Both the position numbers and the translations under genes were made by a program. Positions 38,128 to 45,648 of a stretch of DNA of 64,000 bases are shown piece by piece; within the stretch, counting starts at the first letter, position 1, and the number at the start of each line of letters is the position of its first letter. The stretch comes from Tunicatimonas pelagia (GTDB lineage: Bacteria > Bacteroidota > Bacteroidia > Cytophagales > Cyclobacteriaceae): positions 3,237,001 to 3,301,000 of the forward strand of contig NZ_CP120683.1 in the NCBI RefSeq assembly GCF_030506325.1, read 5' to 3'. Below the pieces are notes generated by a model. That model did no database searches. It saw only the letters and a list, made by a program, of their open reading frames with translations, and had not been told where the DNA came from.

Positions 38128-39171
38128 ATGAAAATTTCGGCTGTACCCGAAAACTGGTTAGAACGCCTGGCCGTCTGGCTGAAAATAGCCCCTACTCCAA
38201 TATGCGACACCCATATGACGTTTATGATGGCTCGCACTATTATGGTAGGCGTAAAGGTGGGAATATTTGAGGCGTTAGCTGATTCTCCGAAAACGGCTGA
38301 CCAAGTGGCAGCTAGATGCGCCACCCATGCCAAGGCCACGCGTACGCTGCTAAATACCCTAGTCCATTTAGAGTACGTTACGCTAAAAGATAACCGTTAC
38401 CAACTTTCTTCTCTCGCTCGCCGGTGGATGCTGAAAGATAGCCCGCGCTCGCTACACGATAAAATGCTACTACAGTTTTTAGAATGGAAGTTTGTAGAGC
38501 ACTACGAAGACTATCTGTACAGTGGAGCACCTCTTGACTATCATAATAATATGGATGGTAAACAGTGGCAGGCTTATCAGCGCGGGATGCGCTCGGTAGC
38601 CGGAATTTCGGTAGAAGAAGTAGCCCAGCGTACTCCTATGCCTCCGGGAGCCACCCAAATGCTGGATATTGGCGGAGCACACGGTTCTTATTCAGTTGCG
38701 TTGTGCCGAAAGTACCCTCAGCTCGCGGCCACTATTCTAGATTTGCCGGCAGCTGTTGAATACGCTAGACCTATTTTGGCGGAAGAGAAGATGGGGAACC
38801 AAGTGGTGCACCAAGCTGGCAATGCGCTGACTGACGATTTGGGCGAAGCCACTTGGGATATAGTTTTCATCTCTAGTTTAGTGCATCATTTTGATGATGA
38901 CGCTAACGCTGCTCTCGCCAAGCGAATAGCCCGAGCACTAAAACCGGGGGGGTATTTCATTGTTCAGGATTTTATCCGAATAGATACTCCGGCAGCGGGA
39001 GATCATTTGGGAGGCTTATTTGACCTGTTTTTCGCAGCAACCAGTGAGGCCGGTACGTACTCAGAATTTGAAGTTAGACGGTGGCAGCAGCAGGCAGGAT
39101 TGCAACCTAAGCGGAGTGTCTGGCTACGGTCTATCCCTCGCCACGCTCAAATTGTGGCGGAAAAGCTTTAA
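38128..39171 (+). CDS. O-methyltransferase, COMT/hydroxyindole type (Methyltransf_2)
   Basis: This 347-residue S-adenosylmethionine-dependent methyltransferase has an N-terminal winged-helix dimerisation domain, about residues 15-110 (MMARTIMVGVKVGIFEALAD, ATRTLLNTLVHLEYVTLKD, YQLSSLARRWML). The catalytic domain starts near 178 with MLDIGGAHGSYSVALCRKYP, the SAM-binding motif. ATILDLPAAVEYA, DIVFISSLVHHFDDDANAAL and ALKPGGYFIVQDFIR follow. This order is that of small-molecule O-methyltransferases, often in pigment, antibiotic or bacteriochlorophyll pathways. The natural substrate is unknown, and no other biosynthesis gene is adjacent. It stands alone, divergent from the adhesin. Confidence 0.85.
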   Translation: MKISAVPENWLERLAVWLKIAPTPICDTHMTFMMARTIMVGVKVGIFEALADSPKTADQVAARCATHAKATRTLLNTLVHLEYVTLKDNRYQLSSLARRWMLKDSPRSLHDKMLLQFLEWKFVEHYEDYLYSGAPLDYHNNMDGKQWQAYQRGMRSVAGISVEEVAQRTPMPPGATQMLDIGGAHGSYSVALCRKYPQLAATILDLPAAVEYARPILAEEKMGNQVVHQAGNALTDDLGEATWDIVFISSLVHHFDDDANAALAKRIARALKPGGYFIVQDFIRIDTPAAGDHLGGLFDLFFAATSEAGTYSEFEVRRWQQQAGLQPKRSVWLRSIPRHAQIVAEKL

Positions 39172-39229
39172 GGTACTCGAGTTACTGTGGAAGGGTGTTC
39201 GGGATTACGAGACTAAGAACTTACTTAAA

Positions 39230-39265
39230 ACATGAACACACTAACATTATAACACTTAAATACAT
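39230..39265. repeat. Dispersed TAACAC-type repeat
   Basis: The gap between two convergent genes contains GAACACACTAACATTATAAC followed by ACTTAAATACATT, the same words as in spacers near 8162, 15002, 15925 and 21100. Confidence 0.5.
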
Positions 39266-39268
39266 TAT

Positions 39269-40018
39269 CTACAATGAAGTGTCATCTTGCAGCAAAGCTA
39301 TATTAAAAGCGAAGTTACAGTTCTCACACTGCTTTACCTGCATGGTAGCGATGCCTACCACTTCACCTTTGCTGTTCATAACGGGGCTGCCACTGCTACC
39401 CGGGGAGATAGCGGCATCCATTTGAATGAGCGCATCGCGCTGGCCTTTGTACTTACGGATAGAAGAAACAATACCTCGGGAAACGGTGCTTTCCAGTCCT
39501 TTAGGATTGCCTAACACAAAAATATCTTCCCCCTTGCGAGGTAACGATGCCGATAAAGGAAGTGGTTGTATCTTCTCAGTTTCTTCCACCTGAAAAATAA
39601 CGTAGTCGTACTTTTCGCTTTGTTTAACGATGCGCTTCACCCCAAATTCGTTCCCGGCGAAAGTCTTAATCTTCCAGCTTTCGCCTTTTTCAAATACGTG
39701 ATGGTTACTGACGGCAATGCCGTTTTTCTCAATAAAGAACCCGGTTCCCTGACCAATGCGTTTACCACTTCGGTTATAGGTATAAACCACAAACACGCTG
39801 GGTTCGGCAATTTCTACAATATCAGTCAGGGATTTTTTCTTTCTTTCGGTGGACGAAATAGGAGGGCTGTAGGTAGCTACTGTATCAGGAGCTACATCGG
39901 TAGAGGCCATTCTTTGCAAAGAGGTACGTTGTGCGTCAAGCTTTCGGGCCGAACGAGAACAACTATGACAACCTGAGAGCAGCATGGCAAGAGCGAGGGA
40001 CCAAATAATACTTCTCAT
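39269..40018 (-). CDS. Trypsin-like serine protease lipoprotein (S1C type)
   Basis: This 249-residue exported protease starts from ATG 40018, chosen because it gives a lipoprotein signal (SLALAMLLSGC, Cys near 17); an upstream ATG has no such signal. The catalytic triad is complete: His in AVSNHHVFE (about 107), Asp in KYDYVIFQVEE (about 138), and Ser in AAISPGSSGSPV (about 209), followed by GEVVGIATMQ. There is no PDZ domain, so it is the protease part alone, unlike DegP/DegS. The C terminus has a Cys pair (CENCNF). It lies 32 bases after the coiled-coil membrane protein gene, at the downstream end of the tubulin/actin-type cluster, and could act on its envelope partners, which is inference. 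Confidence 0.85.
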   Translation of the reverse strand: MRSIIWSLALAMLLSGCHSCSRSARKLDAQRTSLQRMASTDVAPDTVATYSPPISSTERKKKSLTDIVEIAEPSVFVVYTYNRSGKRIGQGTGFFIEKNGIAVSNHHVFEKGESWKIKTFAGNEFGVKRIVKQSEKYDYVIFQVEETEKIQPLPLSASLPRKGEDIFVLGNPKGLESTVSRGIVSSIRKYKGQRDALIQMDAAISPGSSGSPVMNSKGEVVGIATMQVKQCENCNFAFNIALLQDDTSL

Positions 40019-40050
40019 CGTTACTAATATAACGATTTTCGTGCCGAAGA

Positions 40051-41502
40051 TTATCCTCCTTTCCAAAGTTTTTCAAAAAAACCTGTTCCCTGGCCTGACT
40101 TATTTGAAGAAATTTGTTGATTTAACAGCTTTAATTGTTCGAGTATTGCCGATTGCTGCTGGTTATTTTGCTCTTTTAGCGTCTCAATGTTTTTATTCAG
40201 TGGCTCAATCAGGGCTAGCTTTCCCACTGCGTGCTGATTATCATCAAAAGCTTTTCGTAGCCTATTTTCTTCCTGAGTAGCCAGATCACGAATGGTACGG
40301 ATGCGGGTTTGGGTATGCTCCAGTAGTTCTTGTAAGCTCTTATCCAGCACATGGTCTACTTTGATCACTGCATTATTAATTACCTGGCTGCGCTGCTCTA
40401 ATTCAGTGAAATGTGAGCGTAAGAAGTTTTGCAGCTTCTCGCTTTTTTGGGCAATTCCTCGAATTTCTCCCAGTACATTTTCTACTTCCTGCGTACGGTA
40501 TAAAAACTGATTGAGCTTCTCGGTGAGTCCAGATGTGCTATCCACCATTTGGTTGGTCTGAGCGAGATACTCTTTAAATTGAGCCAGCTCCTTAGCACTT
40601 TCGTTTAGCGACTGAAACACTTCCAAGTTGGCCTTCGCTAATTCCATAATATCAATTTCTTGTAAGGCCTGAGCAATCTTCTCCTGAGCCTTGAGTGTTT
40701 CGTAATTTTTGCTGAGCAACCCTTCCAACGTAGCTAGATTATCCATAAAATTCTGCTGAAAACCACTGAGTTGCCCTTGCAGGGTTTGTAAGGTCTGAGT
40801 AGTATCTTGTGCTAGCTGAGGCAACCATTCGGTTTGAATCAGGGTGAGAAATTCATTTTTCCGCTGAAGAGCTTTTCGCTGAACAGTTGGTAGCTGCCAA
40901 CCCAAAAGTATCAGACTTAATAATGCACCAATGATGGTCGCTAGCACAATAATTTTAGCTCCACTGAAAAAAATAGAGGCAGTGCTGAAATAAACAGCAT
41001 CGGTAATAATTTTGTCGGGTAAATCCGGTAGAAAGAATAGGCTAATAGCCACACCAAACGTAGTGAACCCTACCCCAATCAATAGCGGAATCCAAGCTTG
41101 CTGCTTAAGTCCTTGCCGAATTTGCATTTCCTGTCGAGCTACTAAATTTTGAATCAGGGCAAAGTCTAGCACTACTCCCCGACTTTTGAGTAAGTAGCGA
41201 TTAAGCGCGTAAAACAATCGGTAGCGAGCAGCCGAATTGTAATTTTCAGCTTGTAGCATCGGTAGCCTGATGCCTTCGGCGAAGCGCAATTTTCCTTGAT
41301 AAAATCGCTCCAGTAATTGATCGGTATTGGTTTGGGTCAGTTCCGCAAGGGGAATACGCTTAGGCACTATTTTGATAGCATCTTCTGAGGGTATCCACTG
41401 GGCAAATTTTCCCATTTGCTGCCACGCCTGCCAAAAGAACCATCCTTGTACCCCGATAGAAAAAAGCAGCAGAATGGTTTCAAATGTAGCCAGATTACTC
41501 AT
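40051..41502 (-). CDS. Membrane protein with three spans and a long coiled coil (483 aa)
   Basis: I do not recognise a named family. The first ~25 residues are a membrane helix (ETILLLFSIGVQGWFFWQAW). Two more spans follow at about 148-170 (WIPLLIGVGFTTFGVAISLFF) and 190-217 (SGAKIIVLATIIGALLSLILL). The C-terminal 260 residues are an almost continuous coiled coil with Leu heptads (TQTLQTLQGQLSGFQQNFMD, EKLQNFLRSHFTELEQRS) ending in a Gly/Lys tail. The layout recalls MotA/ExbB/ZorA-like stator proteins carrying a cytoplasmic coiled coil, but I cannot show homology. Its start overlaps the end of the upstream gene by eight bases, so the two are translationally coupled. Confidence 0.75.
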   Translation of the reverse strand: MSNLATFETILLLFSIGVQGWFFWQAWQQMGKFAQWIPSEDAIKIVPKRIPLAELTQTNTDQLLERFYQGKLRFAEGIRLPMLQAENYNSAARYRLFYALNRYLLKSRGVVLDFALIQNLVARQEMQIRQGLKQQAWIPLLIGVGFTTFGVAISLFFLPDLPDKIITDAVYFSTASIFFSGAKIIVLATIIGALLSLILLGWQLPTVQRKALQRKNEFLTLIQTEWLPQLAQDTTQTLQTLQGQLSGFQQNFMDNLATLEGLLSKNYETLKAQEKIAQALQEIDIMELAKANLEVFQSLNESAKELAQFKEYLAQTNQMVDSTSGLTEKLNQFLYRTQEVENVLGEIRGIAQKSEKLQNFLRSHFTELEQRSQVINNAVIKVDHVLDKSLQELLEHTQTRIRTIRDLATQEENRLRKAFDDNQHAVGKLALIEPLNKNIETLKEQNNQQQSAILEQLKLLNQQISSNKSGQGTGFFEKLWKGG

Positions 41503-42760
41503 AACGAATCAGAGCTTTATCTTCGGGAGTTACCACCCATTGGTCGCCTTCCCGGGTTGCTTTTCCTGGTTCCACATTCACAATGCGCTGCGCTCCCGGA
41601 AAGTAGGAATTCTCACTCTCACAAACGGGTTCCAAATAGCTACCCGGCGAACTCAGAGCGTCTTTCATGGCATCGGCATTATTAGCTACGGTAAAGGTAG
41701 CCGTGTTCTCCCCGTTTTGCTCCAATACTTCAAAATGGTAGACGGAGGCTGATGGGCGGAACTGAGCTGACATAGAACCCGTCGGAAAAGTACCATCGCT
41801 ATTGGGCGTAGATAAGTAATAGGATTTTATAACCGGAGCCGGAGGGTTATTCGGACCAAAACGTGGTTTTACTGCTTCTTTTTTTTGAGGCAGGTGTTTC
41901 CGTAATGAAGCTACCTGAGCTTCAGCTTCCTTCACCCGATTCTTCAATTGGGCTACCTCTTCGCGGGTAACGTAGGGAGTGGTTTTTTGGAACTGTCGGG
42001 CGGTTAGCTCTTCAATTCGTTTGGTGTGACGATCAATGCGAGCATCTTGCTTCCGAAGCAAACGCAAAGTATACCACAGCAAACCTAGCAGCAACACGAT
42101 AAAGACCAAAACTGCTAGTTTGTAGTACGGGCTATCCAAAAACGCTAAATTTTCACTTACTATTTCGCTGGTCTGATCTACTACCGATGTGGGTGGACTC
42201 ATAAAAGAGGGAGCCTGCTCAGTTACTGTTTGCTGCTCAGGTTCAGATTCTTCCGTAGTAGGAGCCGGTGATTCTGACGTGAGATACTGCTTTACTTCTT
42301 GAATCAGCAATGCCTTTACTTGCTTTAACTCATTATAGTCGTCTTCATTGGCCACCCGTAGTGACTGAAGGCTGATATTGCGGATTTGTTGCTGTAGGAA
42401 ATCGATAGCCTCATCTTCTGTCCACTCATTGCGGTACATTTCCTTGATGCTAATAATCCGACGGTACAGATTGGTGCTGGCATTACGCCAATCGTTATCT
42501 TCCAGAAAAGTAGCTACCGCTTCGCTGTTGGGTGGTTGCTCAATGTTATAGTTCGCTTGACTAAATTCCTGCTGAAAAGCTTCATACCCCGCTCGCTCAG
42601 CCGTTTGGTTGGGTCGGATGTTTAGGTAATCTTGCATATAAGCATCCATAATTTGCCAGCCAACGTAGTCTACCGCTTGGGCAAACTGCTCTCGAATAAC
42701 CGTGGCTTGGATAGACGATTGTAAGCAAAGTAGTAAGGTTAGGGTTAGGAGTATTCTCAT
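41495..42760 (-). CDS. Signal-peptide, single-span, coiled-coil protein of unknown function (421 aa)
   Basis: The protein starts with a signal peptide (ILLTLTLLLCLQSSIQA). A helical exported region covers about 20-165, a Glu/Gln/Pro-rich linker about 165-205, a membrane helix about 213-236 (YYKLAVLVFIVLLLGLLWYT), a short coiled coil (RIDRHTKRIEELTARQ...VAQLKNRVKEAEAQVASLR), and a C-terminal globular domain of about 110 residues (SYYLSTPNSDGTFP, YHFEVLEQNGENTATFTVAN). The topology suggests a periplasmic head and a cytoplasmic tail linked through the inner membrane. The family is unknown. It overlaps the next gene (three-span coiled-coil protein) by eight bases. Both belong, by strand and spacing, to the cluster containing the tubulin-like and actin-like genes. 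Confidence 0.75.
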   Translation of the reverse strand: MRILLTLTLLLCLQSSIQATVIREQFAQAVDYVGWQIMDAYMQDYLNIRPNQTAERAGYEAFQQEFSQANYNIEQPPNSEAVATFLEDNDWRNASTNLYRRIISIKEMYRNEWTEDEAIDFLQQQIRNISLQSLRVANEDDYNELKQVKALLIQEVKQYLTSESPAPTTEESEPEQQTVTEQAPSFMSPPTSVVDQTSEIVSENLAFLDSPYYKLAVLVFIVLLLGLLWYTLRLLRKQDARIDRHTKRIEELTARQFQKTTPYVTREEVAQLKNRVKEAEAQVASLRKHLPQKKEAVKPRFGPNNPPAPVIKSYYLSTPNSDGTFPTGSMSAQFRPSASVYHFEVLEQNGENTATFTVANNADAMKDALSSPGSYLEPVCESENSYFPGAQRIVNVEPGKATREGDQWVVTPEDKALIRYE

Positions 42761-42881
42761 GGTTGGTTTGTGTAGATTCTCGATAATCGAGATATTCTCA
42801 GATTTTCTAATCCCGCAGAGGTGTGGTGAGATTGCGTAGCAGCGATAAGAAAGATTACCTATTTAATTCAAGCTTCGCTAA

Positions 42882-43073
42882 TTAATCAGGCAGGTTTAGA
42901 GGAAGGTTTCTTCGGCTTGCTTCTTTTAGCAGTATTTTTTCAGATGCTTCGCGTAACCCTCTAAATATTGCATCCATTGTTTCCTCATAGTCTTCTTCAT
43001 CGGTAAAGAAGCCCTCTTTTACAAGGGTAGAGTCTACGTACAATTTTTCCTTATCGTTTTTCATACTGTTCAT
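42882..43073 (-). CDS. Small acidic protein of unknown function (63 aa)
   Basis: This short helical protein is rich in Glu, Asp and Lys (FTDEEDYEETMDAIFRGLRE) and ends in a basic segment. I do not recognise it; antitoxin-like size and charge are noted, but there is no evidence for that role. Immediately upstream in the same frame the sequence continues to read as protein-like (YYPVTDAHAEIGLLG) with no start codon, until a TAG about 26 codons before the ATG. The ATG may therefore lie inside a decayed longer gene. The surrounding 43,074-43,254 has no complete gene. Confidence 0.4.
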   Translation of the reverse strand: MNSMKNDKEKLYVDSTLVKEGFFTDEEDYEETMDAIFRGLREASEKILLKEASRRNLPLNLPD

Positions 43074-43242
43074 ACCAAGTAACCCAATTTCTGCGTGTGC
43101 ATCGGTAACAGGATAGTAAATATAGCCGATTCTGTTCTAACTTGAAAAACGTATTGTATACCTTTCGGTTGTGTCGACTCAACGCTACGTACTTGTTTTT
43201 CTTATTGGGCAGTAAACCTTATTCTGATAATTATTTACCCCG

Positions 43243-43264
43243 AGGTTCGTGACGTCACGAACCT
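43243..43264. repeat. Perfect 22-bp palindrome
   Basis: AGGTTCGTGAC is followed directly by its exact reverse complement GTCACGAACCT, with no spacer. It spans the stop codon of the small gene 43255-43470. There is no T tract on either side, so it does not look like an intrinsic terminator. It could be a regulator-binding site or a dispersed palindromic repeat. Confidence 0.75.
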
Positions 43265-43470
43265 GAGAAGTTTATCGGATCTAATAGTACGGCTATCGAT
43301 TTAGCCAATATTCTCAGTGTATCTATCGCGCGAACATCATGAAGGGGGGCACTACCAAAAGTATCAGCAAAATGGTCAGCGTGCATTGCAGTAAGCACAA
43401 CATGATATTCGCCCTCTTCCAGTGCAACTATGTTGGGACGATTAACGTGAGTGACTTGTATGAAATTCAA
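43255..43470 (-). CDS. Small protein of unknown function (71 aa)
   Basis: I do not recognise this family. The 71 residues contain His-rich FIQVTHVNRPNIVALEEGEY and VVLTAMHADHFADTFG, then a helix IDTLRILAKSIAVLLDP. There is no signal peptide. The start lies eight bases after the end of the alcohol-dehydrogenase-like gene, so it would be the next gene of that unit. The stop falls inside a 22-bp palindrome. It could be a real small gene or the N-terminal part of a truncated one. Confidence 0.45.
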   Translation of the reverse strand: MNFIQVTHVNRPNIVALEEGEYHVVLTAMHADHFADTFGSAPLHDVRAIDTLRILAKSIAVLLDPINFSGS

Positions 43471-43478
43471 CAGCTTGC

Positions 43479-44624
43479 TTAATTGGAATTATTAAGTGGC
43501 TGGCGATGAATAATCAATTTGGTAGATAGTTCCAAATAAGCTTCCGGGGCATCCGACCAATCTGCCAGCATAGTGGTGATTTTTTCCGGCTTAAATTTAC
43601 CGCTCTTGATTAAGGGAAACACATCGGGAATATCCCGGCGCGAATGCGAGATACCAACATGCAGGGTAGCACTCCTCAGGTACATCTCCCACAAAGGTAG
43701 TGAATTTCTCTTCTTTACGTAAAACGCTACTCCGGTAGCCGTACCCCCCGGAGCTAAGTTTTGAATACCAAACGCTAATTTTGTAACGGAGCCACTGGCA
43801 TCTACCACAATTGGATAACCTTCTTTTATTAACACGCCACTGAGTGTACTTACCTTTTGTTTTTTTCTTAGTTCAATCGGATTAGCCCCTACTCGGGCGG
43901 CAATTGTCAATCGCTCTAGGTTATCATCTACATAGTCTACCTGAGTGCTTCCTTTGGCTACTGCCAGTGCGGCGGCGTACAGCCCAATACTCTTGGCATT
44001 TCCACCAAAAACAAGCACGGGAGCCTCCGGAAATTTATCTAACTGTGGGCCTACTGATCGGTACGCATCGCTAATATTGTCGCTTAAGGAAGCGCAGTGA
44101 ATTGGGTTAACGCCTTCCGGTATTTTCACCAGCATAGCGTCGGCAAAAGGAACCCGAATTTTATCACTGACCATGCCTCCAAAATCGCCCATTCCCGCAC
44201 CAAAGCCGTAGGCAGAAACAAGCGTTTTTTTATCAGTTCTGCTACAATTAGCGGGTAATTGCCTTCGGCAAGGATTACAATGACCGCAGGAAATTGCCCA
44301 AGGCACCACTACCACATCGCCTCGTCTCACATTTTTGACAGCCGAACCTATTTCGGTTACCTCGCCAATAGCTTCGTGCCCTACGCCGAACGGAGGCTGT
44401 AGCGGAGGGTTTCCAAATACATCTAGCACTTTGGGGTCTAAATAATTCAGATTCACTCCTAATGGCATTACTTTACGATAATCGTGGAAGAGGAAAAAGC
44501 TGTCCCCATCACAACGGGCAGCAGCAAACGGACGCACAATCGCTTCTTGCTCGCTTTGTAATACAGGCTCCCGCACTTCTTGCCAAGCCACACTATTTTT
44601 CCCTAAAAATGTAAGTTGTTGCAT
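43479..44624 (-). CDS. Zinc-dependent alcohol dehydrogenase-like protein (MDR superfamily)
   Basis: This medium-chain dehydrogenase/reductase has 381 residues. The catalytic domain has a Cys near residue 38 (AAARCDGDSFF), GVGHEAIGEVTEIG (the G-H-E metal motif), and a structural zinc site with Cys ligands in SCGHCNPCRRQLPANCS. The Rossmann domain is present (VLVFGGNAKSIGLYAAALAV), although its G-x-G-x-x-G pattern is altered to GGNAKSIG. The substrate is unknown. It lies between the RES toxin gene and two small unknown genes within the tubulin/actin cluster and seems unrelated to the cluster's function, so it may be a passenger. Confidence 0.85.
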   Translation of the reverse strand: MQQLTFLGKNSVAWQEVREPVLQSEQEAIVRPFAAARCDGDSFFLFHDYRKVMPLGVNLNYLDPKVLDVFGNPPLQPPFGVGHEAIGEVTEIGSAVKNVRRGDVVVVPWAISCGHCNPCRRQLPANCSRTDKKTLVSAYGFGAGMGDFGGMVSDKIRVPFADAMLVKIPEGVNPIHCASLSDNISDAYRSVGPQLDKFPEAPVLVFGGNAKSIGLYAAALAVAKGSTQVDYVDDNLERLTIAARVGANPIELRKKQKVSTLSGVLIKEGYPIVVDASGSVTKLAFGIQNLAPGGTATGVAFYVKKRNSLPLWEMYLRSATLHVGISHSRRDIPDVFPLIKSGKFKPEKITTMLADWSDAPEAYLELSTKLIIHRQPLNNSN

Positions 44625-44680
44625 ATAATTGGTAGTTCACAAGCTGTTGGTTTCTTTTTTTAATTCTGTCAGACTGGCCT

Positions 44681-45142
44681 TTATGATAGTAATCGTCGAT
44701 CAAAATTGTAGTCTCCTACCGAAAGAATTTCAACTTCTTGCATATCCGGATGAAGCGGATTAAGCAAATAGTTTTCGTCCTTTTGCATGATAACTGACGG
44801 CACCCGAATGGCTAAATATTCTTGAAACCAAGCGGACTTTCCTACTGATCGAGTCCCTTCTGCGTAAGGTGGAGGTATTGTCCAGTCAGGCGGAAGTTCC
44901 ATAAAACCTTCTACTGACGGATACTCCTGATTGGGTAAACCTAGCTCAACCAACGCAAACTTTTGAGCGGTAATTCCTCGGCGCAAGTGAGCTAGGCTCT
45001 CTAAAGTAGCCAGTGCCACGCTATTAGCAGTGTACAACATATGTATCGCTGGGGTATTCCATCGCCCACCATAAATATACGCCCCCGTACCCGATAGGTC
45101 ACGACCGTGTTTGGCTTTAGTAATTCGGTAGACTTTGAGCAT
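44681..45142 (-). CDS. RES domain toxin of a type II toxin-antitoxin pair
   Basis: RES-domain toxins degrade NAD+ (as phosphorylases or hydrolases) and stop growth unless neutralised. The 153 residues begin LKVYRITKAKHGRDLSGTGA, with the conserved Arg in YRI and the G-x-R-W-N motif in YGGRWNTPAIH. YTANSVALATLESLAHL follows with the conserved Glu. The C-terminal WFQEYLAIRVPSV and NYLLNPLHPD are family-typical, the latter near the usual N-P segment. The start codon overlaps the antitoxin's stop codon (TAATG), which is the normal tight coupling of this pair. All expected active-site residues are present by eye. Confidence 0.9.
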   Translation of the reverse strand: MLKVYRITKAKHGRDLSGTGAYIYGGRWNTPAIHMLYTANSVALATLESLAHLRRGITAQKFALVELGLPNQEYPSVEGFMELPPDWTIPPPYAEGTRSVGKSAWFQEYLAIRVPSVIMQKDENYLLNPLHPDMQEVEILSVGDYNFDRRLLS

Positions 45143-45597
45143 TAAGCTAATATTCCGTGCTCTATCCGACCTAGTTCTTGCATGATCTTATCAGTACCGT
45201 AAATACTATGCAGTAGTGATAAAGGAACTACATTACCGAGTGCCGGAACCGGTTCCTGCATCCACTGTTGAAACATAGCTCTATCCTCAAATACTTCGTA
45301 ACCTTTGGCGTATACATCAGCCAAGCGCAACAGCCGCTCCGTAAGTGCTGAAGGAAAGACCTGATTGGTTTGATACCGCTGTAGCGTTCGCGCTGTTACG
45401 TGCAGAATCTCAGCCAACTGCTGCCAGTTCAGCCCCACTGCTTCTTTCAGCGATAGCAGTGCAGCCTTCGTTAGCCCTTGTTCTACCATCTGCATATGCG
45501 GATCTAAGTAGTGAGTCTGTTGACTTCTCATTGAGCTATAAGAAGACTGAGAAAAACCTAACAATGGCATCACTGAGGTAATATCGACGGTATACAT
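45142..45597 (-). CDS. Xre/MbcA/ParS-type antitoxin of the RES pair
   Basis: This 151-residue DNA-binding antitoxin has an N-terminal helix-turn-helix region, about 45-90 (LKEAVGLNWQQLAEILHVTA then RTLQRY), followed by the MbcA/ParS toxin-binding domain (LTERLLRLADVYAKGYEVFE, MFQQWMQEPVPALGNVVPLS). It should bind and inhibit the RES toxin and repress its own promoter. The stop TAA shares one base with the toxin's ATG. The 50-base gap upstream, just after the stop of the actin-like gene, probably holds an operator, but I could not identify one. Confidence 0.87.
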   Translation of the reverse strand: MYTVDITSVMPLLGFSQSSYSSMRSQQTHYLDPHMQMVEQGLTKAALLSLKEAVGLNWQQLAEILHVTARTLQRYQTNQVFPSALTERLLRLADVYAKGYEVFEDRAMFQQWMQEPVPALGNVVPLSLLHSIYGTDKIMQELGRIEHGILA

Positions 45598-45648
45598 GGC
45601 TCGGACATTTGTCTTTTGTAAAATTAAATATACAGAAAAATGTCGCAG

